In this document: positions 1 to 9,300 of the stretch, in pieces
How the letters are laid out: the number at the start of each line of letters is the position of its first letter
How positions within the stretch are numbered: the first letter of the stretch is position 1
Source: Pseudomonadota bacterium
GTDB lineage: Bacteria > Pseudomonadota > Gammaproteobacteria > Burkholderiales > Rhodocyclaceae
Reading direction: 5' to 3'
DNA: 64,000 bases
Assembly (NCBI GenBank): GCA_018241665.1
Contig: JAFEDK010000005.1
Span: 124,001 to 188,000 of the forward strand
Translations under genes and position numbers: made by a program
The notes under the pieces: generated by a model
What the model was told of the DNA's origin: nothing
What the model saw: the letters and a program-made list of their open reading frames with translations, nothing else
Databases searched by the model: none

Positions 1-40
1 CCCGCACGGAAGATGGGATTCCGGGGGCCGCCAAACCGCC

Positions 41-640
41 TCAGGAACCCGGCGTGCAGTCCTTCAGGCAGCGCGTGCCGACCACGTCCGGGCGGTCGTC
101 CACCTTGAAGCCGTCCCGGTTGGGCATCACGACACGCGGCAAGCTGGCCGCGTCGAGGCGCCCGTCGGCCGGCAGCAGGCCGTTGAGATGCAACAGGTAG
201 GCGCTCACCGCATAGACCTCGTCCGGCGTCAGGGACTGCGGGCTGTCGAAGGGCATCGCCCGCCGCACGTAGTCGAACAGCGTGGTGGCGTAGGGCCAGA
301 AGCTGCCGACGGTGCGCACCGGGGCCTTGGTGGCGAGACTGCCCTGCCCCCCAGCCAGGCGGTCGGCGATGCCGTTCTGGCCGCCGGCCCCGTGGCAGGC
401 GATGCAGCGGGTCTCGTAGATGCGCTGGCCGGCGGCCACCGTGCCGCTACCGGGCGGCAGGCCTCGGCCGTCCGCGTCGATGTCGATGTCCCAGGCCGCC
501 AGCTGGGCGGCATCCACCGGCGTGCCAAGGCCAAGGGGCTGGCCATTGCGGACGGGCTGGCTGTGGCAGGCGGACAGCGCGGCCGACAAGGCCAGCGCAC
601 CAAGCAGGGCCGCCAGCGGCTTGCGTTCAAACATGGACAT
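41..640 (-). CDS. soxD: SoxD-like monoheme cytochrome c subunit of sulfane dehydrogenase
   Basis: A 199-residue c-type cytochrome, the likely electron acceptor of the SoxC molybdoenzyme encoded just upstream. One heme site CIACH is at residues 79-83, and Met129 in the segment RRAMPF is the probable axial ligand. The N-terminus is a lipoprotein-type signal with lipobox LSAC ending at Cys25. The start chosen is the ATG preceded by GGGGAGG; it overlaps the soxC stop by 14 bases, which indicates translational coupling. Classical SoxD is larger and often diheme, so this is a short monoheme form. A SorB-like role is possible, but the SoxC-type partner favours SoxD. Other sox genes may lie beyond the left edge. 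Confidence 0.8.
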   Translation of the reverse strand: MSMFERKPLAALLGALALSAALSACHSQPVRNGQPLGLGTPVDAAQLAAWDIDIDADGRGLPPGSGTVAAGQRIYETRCIACHGAGGQNGIADRLAGGQGSLATKAPVRTVGSFWPYATTLFDYVRRAMPFDSPQSLTPDEVYAVSAYLLHLNGLLPADGRLDAASLPRVVMPNRDGFKVDDRPDVVGTRCLKDCTPGS

Positions 641-1937
641 TGTGCACCTCCCCGCTCGGCAGCACCTGCCAGCTCTGAATGCCGTTGTAATGGTAGGCGG
701 ACTCGGTGCCGCGGGCAGCGATGAGCTGGCTGCGGGTCGGCTGCACGTTGCCGTGGCTATCCACCGCGCGGCTCTGCAGCACCGCCGGGCCACCGTCCCA
801 CAGCCAGGGCAGGCTGAAGCGGGTCAACGCGCGGTCGAGCACCGGCGTCTGCAGCACCGCCTCTTCCCAGTTGCGGCCGCCGTCGATGGACACGTCCACG
901 CGGCGGATGCGCCCGTGGCCGGACCAGGCCAGGCCGGTGATCTGCTGGCGGCCGCGGCTCTTCAGGGTCTGCCCGCCGGATGGCCCGGTGATCACCGACT
1001 TCACGTCGAGCACGAAGGAGAACTGGCGTGACGTGCCGTCCGGCAGCAGGTCGGTGTATTTGGACGTTTCCTGGCGGCTCTGCCACGGCGCGGTGCCGAG
1101 CTTGAGGCGGCGCAGCCACTTGACGCTGATGTTGCCCTCCCAACCCGGCAGCAGCAGGCGCAGCGGGTAGCCCTGCTCCGGGCGCAGCATCTCACCATTC
1201 TGGGCGTAGACGATCAGTGCATCGTCGAGGGCCTTGTCCAGCGGCACGCTGCGCGTCATCGCCGCCGCGTCGGCCCCTTCGGCGAGCAGCCATTTGGCCT
1301 CCGGCGCCACGCCGACCTCCTGCAGCAACGTGCCGAGGGACACGCCGGTCCATTCGCAGCAGCTCAGCAAACCATGCAGGGACTGCACGGTGAGCTTGCG
1401 CGCCGGCCGCCATTCGCTGCCGCTGTTGCCGGCGCATTCGAGGAAATGCACGCGGGACACCGCCGGAAAGCGCAACAGGTCGTTGAGGCTGAAGGACAGC
1501 GGCCGTTCGACCAATCCGTGGATCACCAGCCGGTGCTGCTCCGGGTCGATGTCAGGAATGCCGGCGTGGTGGCGCTCGAAGACCAGCCCGTTGGGGGTGA
1601 TGGTGCCGAAGATGTCGGCCAGCGGCGTCAGGCTCGACGCGGCGGTGGGAAACGGCGGCTGGGCGCCTTCGCGGACGCGGCGGATCACCCGCCCCTCGAA
1701 GCCCGACGGCTGGCCGTAGGGATTGGCCACCGGCCGCCCCTGGCTGCGTGTCCACGCCGGCACCGGCAGCACCTCGCCGGCGGCGCGGGCCGATCCGGCC
1801 AGCGTGGCAGCGGCAGCGCCACCGGCCAACGCCGCGCCACCTTGCAGGAAACGGCGCCTGCCAGGCGGCTTGGCACTTTTGTCGGCAACCAGATCGGCAC
1901 CGGCATCGAGGCCGGGCGGGGGCAGATAAGGGGGCAT
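627..1937 (-). CDS. soxC: SoxC, molybdopterin-containing sulfane dehydrogenase subunit
   Basis: A 436-residue periplasmic molybdenum-cofactor protein of the sulfite oxidase family. In the Sox pathway SoxCD oxidises the sulfane sulfur bound to SoxYZ. A twin-arginine signal (RRRFLQGG, residues 27-34) is followed by a hydrophobic stretch, so it should be folded in the cytoplasm and exported by Tat. The Mo ligand is probably Cys168 in HFLECAGN. The segments FERHHAGIP and YAQNGEMLRPEQGYP are typical of SoxC rather than of plant or animal sulfite oxidase. The C-terminal part is the Mo-co dimerisation domain. The ATG start was chosen to place the Tat motif near the N-terminus. It lies 32 bases after the amidotransferase gene and overlaps soxD. 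Confidence 0.88.
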   Translation of the reverse strand: MPPYLPPPGLDAGADLVADKSAKPPGRRRFLQGGAALAGGAAAATLAGSARAAGEVLPVPAWTRSQGRPVANPYGQPSGFEGRVIRRVREGAQPPFPTAASSLTPLADIFGTITPNGLVFERHHAGIPDIDPEQHRLVIHGLVERPLSFSLNDLLRFPAVSRVHFLECAGNSGSEWRPARKLTVQSLHGLLSCCEWTGVSLGTLLQEVGVAPEAKWLLAEGADAAAMTRSVPLDKALDDALIVYAQNGEMLRPEQGYPLRLLLPGWEGNISVKWLRRLKLGTAPWQSRQETSKYTDLLPDGTSRQFSFVLDVKSVITGPSGGQTLKSRGRQQITGLAWSGHGRIRRVDVSIDGGRNWEEAVLQTPVLDRALTRFSLPWLWDGGPAVLQSRAVDSHGNVQPTRSQLIAARGTESAYHYNGIQSWQVLPSGEVHNVHV

Positions 1938-1969
1938 GGGTCCTCGCGGGAAGTGATGGAAGGAAAGGC

Positions 1970-2788
1970 TTACACGCAGTCGTCGGTGGCCAGCGGCACC
2001 TGGCCGGCCCGTGTCGGGGCCATCGCCACCAGCTCGCCGGCCTGGAAGCACCACAGGCTGCCGGCCGGCATCGGCACCCAGTGCTCGTTGGCGGTGAGCG
2101 GCACGGTGGCGACGATGACGCTACGGGTCGCCGGGTCGAGGCTGCGGCCGAGGTCCACGCCGAGGTCGGCGTCCACCAGCTGCACGTCGCCAAAGGGTGC
2201 CTGGCGCGTCACGTGGCTGAGGCGGGTGGAGCTGTGGGCGAACAGCAGCTCGCCGTCGGACAGCAGGAAGTTGATGACGCCGAAGCGGGTCAAGGCGATG
2301 GCCGCGCCCTGCAGCCACTCGAAGAGGGCCAGCCGTTCCGGCCGGCTGTCGCCGAAGCGGCGCTGCAGCCCCTCCATCAGCCAGCAAAAGGCCAATTCGC
2401 TGTCGGTGGTGCCGGCCGGCCGGAAGCGCCCTTCGATCACCGGCGCGAAGTCGAGCAGGGTGCCGTTGTGGGCGAACACCCACTGGCGGCCCCACAGCTC
2501 CCGCGAGAAGGGATGGGTGTTCTCCAGGCGGATCGCCCCGATGGTGGCCTTGCGGATGTGGGCGATGATGGTGGTGGCGTGCAGCGGGTGATCCGCCACC
2601 AGCGCCGCCAGCCGCGACGAGCAGGCTGGCTGCGGGTCGTGCAGCACGCGCACGCCGCCCTCCTCGAAGAAGGCGATGCCCCAGCCGTCGGCATGCTTGT
2701 CCGTCTCCCCGCCGCGGGCCCGGAAGCCGGTGAAGGAGAAGCAGATGTCGGTGGGCAGGTTGCTGTTCAGGCCAAGCAGTTGGCACAT
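1970..2788 (-). CDS. Class II glutamine amidotransferase (YafJ/EgtC-type)
   Basis: A 272-residue N-terminal-nucleophile hydrolase that should release ammonia from glutamine or hydrolyse a gamma-glutamyl bond. After removal of Met1, Cys2 (MCQLLGLN) becomes the catalytic nucleophile. Family signatures include HADGWGIAFF near residue 35, the segment AHIRKATIG, and FAHNGTL, the conserved glutamine-binding region. No synthase domain is attached, as in the stand-alone YafJ/EgtC group. The start is fixed by the need for Cys at position 2. It is the first gene of a minus-strand run with soxC and soxD, although no functional link is known. A decayed partial copy lies at 4903-5110. Confidence 0.85.
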   Translation of the reverse strand: MCQLLGLNSNLPTDICFSFTGFRARGGETDKHADGWGIAFFEEGGVRVLHDPQPACSSRLAALVADHPLHATTIIAHIRKATIGAIRLENTHPFSRELWGRQWVFAHNGTLLDFAPVIEGRFRPAGTTDSELAFCWLMEGLQRRFGDSRPERLALFEWLQGAAIALTRFGVINFLLSDGELLFAHSSTRLSHVTRQAPFGDVQLVDADLGVDLGRSLDPATRSVIVATVPLTANEHWVPMPAGSLWCFQAGELVAMAPTRAGQVPLATDDCV

Positions 2789-2799
2789 GGCGGTAATCC

Positions 2800-2866
2800 G
2801 TGGGGGCGAGTTCATTCGCCCGCGGACATCATTGAAGGGGCAGAGGGCGATTGCATTCGCCCCCAC
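2800..2866. repeat. 67-bp paired-palindrome repeat (REPIN-like), copy 1
   Basis: Two inverted 22-base arms, each itself a palindrome of the type GGGCGAATTCATTCGCCC, flank a 23-base spacer. This copy has small changes in both arms (GAGTTC in the left, GATTGC in the right). It sits immediately upstream of the amidotransferase start. The spacer core is TCATTGAA. Confidence 0.9.
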
Positions 2867-3221
2867 GGATCTGGGGCTTACCGGCGGCAGCCGGCCTTCA
2901 TGTCGCTGAAGCGGCTGCCGAAGCCGAAGGACGAGCGCGGAAACCAGCCCGTTGCCAGCGCAAAATCCGCGCCAGGGGCCCACCGCCTGGCGGCCTTCCC
3001 CGCGCTGGCCAGCGCGGGTGCCGCAGACGGCGCTCCATCACGGCGGAACCGCGAGTCCGGACACCTCCGCCGGGGTGCTGCCGGATGCTGCAATCGAGGC
3101 AGTCCGGCCGGCAGCACTGCTGGAATCAGGGCAGGTGCATCCATCCTTGCCGGCCCGCCGGCCGGCAACTAGGCTGAAAGTCCGGCCCCCTGGCGGGGCG
3201 GCCACTTGCGGAGCGCACATC
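2867..3221. other. Intergenic region, no gene recognised
   Basis: About 355 bases between the minus-strand amidotransferase and the plus-strand gene at 3222. It is GC-rich, and frames that stay open here show no protein-like composition or family match. The first part, to about 2940, is weakly repeated at 5061-5110 beside the decayed amidotransferase copy. No convincing promoter was picked out. Confidence 0.5.
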
Positions 3222-4130
3222 ATGGGCGAAGCCAGCAGCCATCCGGTCATGCTCGATGACGAAACCCGGCAACGGCTGGCGGAACGGCAGGCCACCTGCC
3301 CCTTCGTCGGCAGCCTCGTCGCGGAGGGCGTGCTGCCCGTCTGCAACGGGGCGGACGCACCGCTGGCCCGCCTCGAAGATATCCGCACCCTCGGCAACAG
3401 CGGCGGCGGCGACCTGGGCGACCTGCTGGTGCTGTTCGCCGCCGGCAACCACGCCTGCATGGATGACGGGAACGGGCAGCTCGCCCGCCCCGTGCCGACC
3501 GGGCTGTTCTTCCTCGGCTTCCCCGGCTCCCAGGGCGCCCATCCGGGCCACAGCGGCATCCTGATGGGCGACCCGGCGACGCCCGGTTCAGGCCGCTTCG
3601 ATGCCGAGGCCTTCGCCCGCCTCGCCGCCCTGGCCAGGGACGGCTGGATCCGCCGGACGGACATCGGGCATTTCATCGCCGCCAACCTGCACCGCGACCC
3701 GGCGGCCAAAGTGCTCGACAGCCACGTGGTCCGGCTGCTCGCCTCCGATCTGCTGGACCTTGCGGAGAGCGCCGGCAGCCGGCTGTGGCAAAGCCTGTTC
3801 GGCAACGCCGGAGAGCAGGAAGCCGCCCATCGGCGGATGGAGGAGAAGCTGACCCGCCTGCTCGGCGAGGACAACCTGGTGGGGGCGGCAGGCGAGTTCG
3901 GCCTGCTCTTCGCCTTCCTGGCCAACCAGCCCGGCCGCCGGGAGATCGACGGCGAGCCGGCGGTGGATCTGGACGACCTGCTTGCGATGTTCCGCGACAA
4001 GCGCCTGCCCGAGGGCTGGCGCAACTGGAAGAAGACCCGCGGCGACTGGGTGATCCACACCACCGCGCTGCTGCTCAGCGCCGCCCGCGAATACCTCGGC
4101 CTGCAGCACGCCCGGCGCCGGGGTGGCTGA
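3222..4130 (+). CDS. Conserved-looking protein of unknown function
   Basis: A 302-residue protein that I do not recognise. The ATG chosen gives a sensible N-terminus (MGEASSHPVMLDD); the frame is open further upstream but with poor composition. It has no signal peptide or membrane helix, so it is probably cytoplasmic. The N-terminal part holds CPFVGSLVAEGVLP and GGGDLGDLLVLFAAGNHACM; the middle holds PTGLFFLGFPGS and GHFIAANL; the C-terminal third is helical. The CP...LP segment superficially recalls the proximal Cys-Pro region of heme-thiolate (chloroperoxidase-type) peroxidases, but I could not place a distal acid motif, so this is only a hint. It stands alone between divergent and convergent neighbours. 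Confidence 0.7.
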   Translation: MGEASSHPVMLDDETRQRLAERQATCPFVGSLVAEGVLPVCNGADAPLARLEDIRTLGNSGGGDLGDLLVLFAAGNHACMDDGNGQLARPVPTGLFFLGFPGSQGAHPGHSGILMGDPATPGSGRFDAEAFARLAALARDGWIRRTDIGHFIAANLHRDPAAKVLDSHVVRLLASDLLDLAESAGSRLWQSLFGNAGEQEAAHRRMEEKLTRLLGEDNLVGAAGEFGLLFAFLANQPGRREIDGEPAVDLDDLLAMFRDKRLPEGWRNWKKTRGDWVIHTTALLLSAAREYLGLQHARRRGG

Positions 4131-4148
4131 CGCCGGGTCCGCCGGCCC

Positions 4149-4787
4149 TCAGCGGGAGCGGGCCGCCATGTGCTCGGCGATCAGCTCGGTCTGGAAACGG
4201 CTCACCGCATCCGGATCGGTGAAGATGGTCTGGGTATTGTTCTGGGCCTTGTAGCCCGGTCCGCCGGCCTGCCCCTTGACGACGAAAGTGCCCTCCCCCG
4301 ACGCCGACCAGTTGGTGGAGCCTTCACCGCCGACCTTGCCGTCCGCGACGAAGCCCTTGGTGTGGCTGATCTGGTGGGTGGCCGACTGGCCGACGACGAA
4401 GTAGGTGTTGAAGGCGGTCGGATTGCGGGCCATGTCGGAGTCGAGCAGCTTCTTCTCGTGCACGCCGCCGGCCTGGCTCTTGTCCAGGGTGATCATCATC
4501 GTGATCCCGGGATTGGCGGCGAGGGTCATCAGGATGTCGTTCAGCTCATCGTCGTCGAAACCGAACATGTTCATGTAAAGGGAAACGCTGACCCGCGACA
4601 GCACATGCTTGAGGATCTCATGCACATCGTCGCGGCCCACATAGAACAGGTGGAAGTCCTTGCTGGCATGCGTCGAATAGGATTTCTCCTGGGTGTATTG
4701 CTGCAGGTCGAGCAGATCGAAGCGCTGCAGGGTCTGGGTCGGATCCTGAACCACATTGCTGGGGCTGGTGGTGGCGAGCGTATCCAT
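4149..4787 (-). CDS. Phospholipase D-like domain protein with one HKD motif
   Basis: A 212-residue protein with a single phospholipase D/nuclease motif, His142-x-Lys144-x4-Asp149, followed by GSTNWS (residues 156-161), the usual GSxN element. Single-HKD proteins of this size (Nuc or mitoPLD type) act as dimers, cleaving phosphodiester bonds through a phosphohistidine. There is no signal peptide, so a cytoplasmic location is likely. The first 45 residues are polar and match nothing I know. It converges with the gene at 3222. The substrate (nucleic acid or lipid) cannot be told from the sequence. Confidence 0.8.
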   Translation of the reverse strand: MDTLATTSPSNVVQDPTQTLQRFDLLDLQQYTQEKSYSTHASKDFHLFYVGRDDVHEILKHVLSRVSVSLYMNMFGFDDDELNDILMTLAANPGITMMITLDKSQAGGVHEKKLLDSDMARNPTAFNTYFVVGQSATHQISHTKGFVADGKVGGEGSTNWSASGEGTFVVKGQAGGPGYKAQNNTQTIFTDPDAVSRFQTELIAEHMAARSR

Positions 4788-4902
4788 CTGGCAGTACCTC
4801 CAAGGTCGCGGTCGGCGCCAGCCATCCGGCGGGCCGGCCTCCCCTCGATGCAAGGGGGATACCCTGTGTTGTAGGGCATGCGCGCCGAATTGCCAGGTAC
4901 GG

Positions 4903-5110
4903 GCGCTTCAGCCCTCCATCAACCAGCAGAAGGCCAGCTTGCTGTCAGGAGAAGCAGATGTCGGTAGGCCGGTTGCTGTTCAGGCCTGGTCCAGTGGGGG
5001 CGAATTCATTCGCCCTCTGTCCCTTCAATGACGCCTGCGGGCGAATGAATTCGCCCCCACGGAGTTGGGCTTGCCTTCAGTAGCCGGCCGGTTCGGAGCG
5101 AGCGCGGGAT
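4903..5110 (-). pseudogene. Decayed, internally deleted copy of the amidotransferase 5' region and its upstream flank
   Basis: 4903-4946 closely matches 2361-2405 inside the amidotransferase gene. 4947-4986 then matches 2734-2773 near that gene's start, with the intervening roughly 328 bases missing. The segment corresponding to the start codon has been lost. A 67-bp repeat follows (4994-5060), then a flank (5061-5110) resembling 2867-2940. The copy is in the same orientation as the intact gene and cannot encode a working enzyme. This looks like a segmental duplication followed by deletion and drift. The identification rests on my reading alignment, not on a computed score. Confidence 0.75.
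4994..5060. repeat. 67-bp paired-palindrome repeat (REPIN-like), copy 2
   Basis: Two perfect 22-base arms around a 23-base spacer. Its spacer is the reverse complement of the copy 1 spacer with about 19 of 23 matches, although the flanking DNA of the two copies is in the same orientation. Confidence 0.92.
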
Positions 5111-5128
5111 ACTTGCCGGGCCGGGACG

Positions 5129-6343
5129 TCAAACAGGATCAGGAGGAATGACTCCGGCACACCGGACGCGGATCGTGAACCAGAAGCGGCTGCCATGGCC
5201 CACCTCGCTCGAACAGCCGGCCGTACCGCCCATCGCCTCGGCAAGTTTCTTCACCGTCACCAGGCCGATGCCGGTGCCGCCGAAGCGCCGGGTCGGCGAG
5301 TTGTCCACCTGCTCGAAGATGGAAAACAGGCGCTGCACCGCATCCGCCGGAATACCGATACCGGTGTCGCGCACCTCGAAGCGCAGGGTGACGGCAGCCA
5401 GGTCGCCCGAGGCATCCTGCTCTTCGGCCTCCCGCGTCGCGACGACGCAGACCGAGCCCTTCTCGGTGAAGGTGAGGGCGTTGCCGAGATAGCACTGCAG
5501 CGCGATGCGCAGATTGCCGGGATCGCCGATCACCGTCAGCCCGCGCAGCGCGTCCGGGTCGGCGACGAGCTGCAGCTGCTTGGCCGTGGCCCGCGCCTGG
5601 CTCTCCGCCACCACCTCTTCCACCACCGCGCCGGCATCGAAGGACTCCTCGCGCAGCACGATGGTCCGCGACTCCAGCTCGGTCAGCTTGAGGATGCCGT
5701 CCACCAGGTCGATGAGCCGCTTGTGGATCGGCACCATCTTGTCGGCCAGGTTCTTCTGCTTGTCCGACAGCTCGGTGCGCTGCAGCAGGTGGATCATCGC
5801 CGAGAGCTGGTGCAGCGGGGTGCGCAGCTCGTGGGACATGTTGCCGAGGAAGTGGGTCTTGGCGACGCTGGCCGCCTCGGCCGCCAGCTGGGCCTTGCGG
5901 AGCGCCGTGGTGCGCTCGGCGACCAGATCTTCCAGGTTGTCGTTGTACAGCCGCAGCGCCACCTCCTTGGCGCGCAGAGCCAGCTGCACGTCCACCCGCG
6001 CGCGCACCACGTCCGGGTTGATCGGCTTGTGGATGAAATCCATCGCACCGGCGGCGAGGGCCGCGGACTCGCTGGCCGAGTCGTTCATCGCCGTCACGAA
6101 GATGACCGGAATGTCACGGGTCGCCGGACCGCCCTTCAGCTGGCGCAGGACCTCGTAGCCATCCATGCCGGGCATCTGCACGTCGAGGAGGATCAGCTCG
6201 GGCGGGGTCCGGGCGACGAAATCCAGCGCCTGCTCGCCGGACAGCGCGAAGCTGACCTTGCAGCGGTCGGACAGGATGTGGGCCAGCACCTGCACATTGC
6301 TCGGCGCATCATCGACGATCAGGATCAGCGGCTTGGTAGTCAT
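5129..6343 (-). CDS. Response regulator-histidine kinase hybrid (REC-HisKA-HATPase)
   Basis: A 404-residue cytoplasmic signalling protein. An N-terminal receiver domain (about residues 5-120) has the phospho-acceptor Asp in LILLDVQMPGMDGYE near residue 53. A short coiled linker follows, then a dimerisation domain with the phospho-acceptor His in SHELRTPLHQ near 171. The ATPase domain (about 280-395) has GDPGNLRIALQ, DTGIGIP and GGTGIGLVTVKKL. It lacks a transmembrane segment or sensor domain, so input probably comes by phosphotransfer from the kinases upstream. The ATGA overlap with the preceding gene implies coupled translation. It is the last gene of the five-gene operon. Confidence 0.9.
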   Translation of the reverse strand: MTTKPLILIVDDAPSNVQVLAHILSDRCKVSFALSGEQALDFVARTPPELILLDVQMPGMDGYEVLRQLKGGPATRDIPVIFVTAMNDSASESAALAAGAMDFIHKPINPDVVRARVDVQLALRAKEVALRLYNDNLEDLVAERTTALRKAQLAAEAASVAKTHFLGNMSHELRTPLHQLSAMIHLLQRTELSDKQKNLADKMVPIHKRLIDLVDGILKLTELESRTIVLREESFDAGAVVEEVVAESQARATAKQLQLVADPDALRGLTVIGDPGNLRIALQCYLGNALTFTEKGSVCVVATREAEEQDASGDLAAVTLRFEVRDTGIGIPADAVQRLFSIFEQVDNSPTRRFGGTGIGLVTVKKLAEAMGGTAGCSSEVGHGSRFWFTIRVRCAGVIPPDPV

Positions 6344-9300
6344 GTCGGCAGGTCCGTGTCCCCGGTTCCGTAGGGCTTGAGCAACTGGTGGGCGCCCCTG
6401 AAGTCCAGCTGGGCCATGCAGCCGGCCAGTTCGTCAAACAGTGTAACGCCGATGTGGGCGCGCAAGGCAGGCGCCAGCGCGTCGAAACAGCCCCCCGCCT
6501 CGAAATCCTGCGCTTCCAGCAAGGCGCACAGCGTATCGATCTGGGCCCGGTCCACCGGCGCCGCCGCCTGGCTGGCCAGCTCGAGGGCCCGCGCGGCCAC
6601 TTCCTGGCGGGCGGCGATCACCGGCACCGCCACCTCCCGCAAGCCGGCCAGCGCCTCGGCGAGGGCCTGCCGGGCCGGCGCCAGCGCGGCCGTATCGCCG
6701 GCCTGGGCCAGGCTCTCGACCTGGACCGCGCGCCGCGCGATATCGACGGCGCCGATCAGGCCGGCGTTCCCGACCAGCTTGTGCATGCGCTTCGCCAGGG
6801 CATCGCCCGCCACCGCCGGGCCGTCGGCGGCCGCCCCGGTAAACTCCCCGAGGAAACGGTCCACCATCGACACATAGAGCTCGACGTCGTCCCCCAGCCG
6901 CTGCCGGGCCGCCGCGCTGTCGAGTCCGGCGATCTCCGGCCAGCCGCCGGCCGGCTCGCCGGCGCTGCGGGCCAGCGGCCGGGCCTCCGGCGGCACGCCG
7001 CGGCGGCGCTCCAGTTCGGCCCGCAGGGTGGCGATCAGCTGCTGTGGATCGACCGGCTTGGTCAGGAAGGCGGAGGCCCCGGCAGCCAGCGCCTGCTCCT
7101 TCTGGCTGGCCAGCGCACCGGCCGTGAAGGCGACGACCGGGATCTGGCTCAGGCGGCTGTCCTCGCGGATCCGCCGGGTGGCGGTGAAGCCGTCCATCAC
7201 CGGCATCTGCATGTCCATCAGCACGATATCGACGGCCCCGACGTGCATCGCCAGCCAGTCCAGGGCCTGCTGCCCGTTCATGCACAGGCTCACCTCGGCG
7301 CCCTGACGGCTCAGGATGTTGAAGGCCACGTCGAGATTCATCTCGCTGTCGTCCACCACCAGCGCCCGCACCCCGCTCAGCCACTGGAAGCCGCTGAGGT
7401 CCAGCCGGGCCTCGGCCTGGGGCAGCGCCGCCGGATCGGCGGCGATCAGCGGGATCTCGACCCAGAACAGGCTGCCCTGCCCAAGCTCGCTGTCCACCCC
7501 GACCCGGCCGCCCATCAGCTCGGCCAGCTTGCGGACGATGGACAGGCCCAGCCCGGTGCCGCCGAAACGGCGGGTGGTGGAGGCCTCGGCCTGGGTGAAG
7601 GGGGCGAACAGGGAGTCGATGGCCTCGGGGCGGATGCCGATGCCGCTGTCCGCCACTTCGCAGCGCAACAGCCGCGGCGTCCCCTCCACGGCCTGCAGGC
7701 GCATGCGGACCTGGCCCCGGGCGGTGAATTTGATCGCGTTGCCGAGCAGGTTCATCAGGACCTGGCGCAGGCGCGTCTCGTCGCCCAGCAAGACCGGCGG
7801 AATGCCCTCCGGCGGCGGCGCCACCTCGAAGGCCAGGCCCTTGTTGACCGCCTGCACCGCGAACACCGAGCGCAGCTCCTCCAGCAGCGCCGGCAGGCTG
7901 AAGGGCCGGTTCTCCAGGGCCAGCTCGCCGGCCTCGATCTTCGACAGGTCCAGCGTGTCGTTGATGATCGCCAGCAGGGTCCGGCCGGCGATCTGGATCT
8001 TGCCCAGGGTGGCCCGCTGCTCGTCGTCGATGGCGGTCTGCTCGAGCAGCAGGGACATGCCGAGCACCGCGTTCATCGGCGTGCGCAACTCGTGGCTGAT
8101 GAAGGCCAGGAAGTCGCCCTTTGCACGGCTGGCATCCTCGGCGGCGTGCTTGGCCATCACCAGTGCCTGCTCGAAGAGCTTCTGCTCGGTCATGTCGAGC
8201 ACCGTCCCCGTCATGCTGACCGGCGCCCCGGCGGAATCGCGCTCGACCTCGCCCTGAGACAGGATCGTGCGTTGGGTGCCGTCCTTGCGGTTGATGCGGC
8301 ACTCGACCCGGTAGGCCGCCCGCCCGGCCAGGGTCTCGGCGATGGCGGCCTTGACCTGGGCGTGATCCTCCGGCGCCACCAGCGTGAAGAAGTGGTCGTA
8401 GCTGGCCTCCACCTCGCCCGGCTCGTAGCCGAAGATGCGGAACAGCTCGTGCGACCACTCGTTGGCACCGGACGCCACGTCCCAGGTCCAGCTGCCCAGG
8501 TTGGCGATCTTCTGGGCGTCGCGCAGGTGCTTCTCGATCTGCTGCTGGCGCTTCTCGGCCTGCTTGCGCGCCATGATGTCCTCGACCATGCACAGGTGGC
8601 GCGGCCTCTCCCCCGGCGCCACCTGCACCGGCGCCACCTTCATGCGGATCCACACCGGGCTGCCGTCCGGGCGGAGGTAGCGCTTGTCCATCTCGAAGAA
8701 CGAGATCTCGCCGGCGTTGAGGCGGGCCATGTTGTCCAGGTCTTCCTGGAGATCGTCCGGATGGGTGATGGCCATCCAGTCGACGCTCAGCATCTCCGCC
8801 CGGGTCCGCCCGGCGATCGCCGCGAACTTCGGGTTCACCTCGTGGATGCGGCCGCTCAGGGAGTCGATCAGCGCGATGCCGACCGGCGCCTCGTCGAAGA
8901 TGGTGCGGAAGCGCTGCTCCGACTCCTGGGTGAGCTGCATGGCCTGCTCCGCCACCTCCCGGGCATTGAGCCATTCGGCCTGGTAGCGCTTTTCGGAATC
9001 GATGTTGCGCCAGCCGCCGATGCAGGCATGCATCTGGCCGTCGGCATCGCCGACGGGATTGATCCGCACGGACACCCAGCAATAGCTGCCGTCGCGCTTG
9101 CGCAGGCGGGCCTCGAAGACCCCCGAGCGGCCCGGCTGCAGGCCCTCGCGGAAATCCAGCAGCACGGCGCGGTCATCCGGGCTGACGAAATCCACGAAGG
9201 GCTGGCCGACCATGTCCTCCGGCGCCCAGCCGACGTGGCCGGTCACCGACGGCGAGATCCACTCCAGCACGCCGTCGTGGCCGGCCTTGAAGACCACGTC

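Noticed and set aside
2800-2866. 67-bp elements as insertion-sequence ends or as protein-coding segments
   Set aside because: No transposase lies between any two copies, and open frames reading Glu-Phe-Ile-Arg-Pro or Asn-Glu-Phe-Ala-Pro are just translations of the palindrome.
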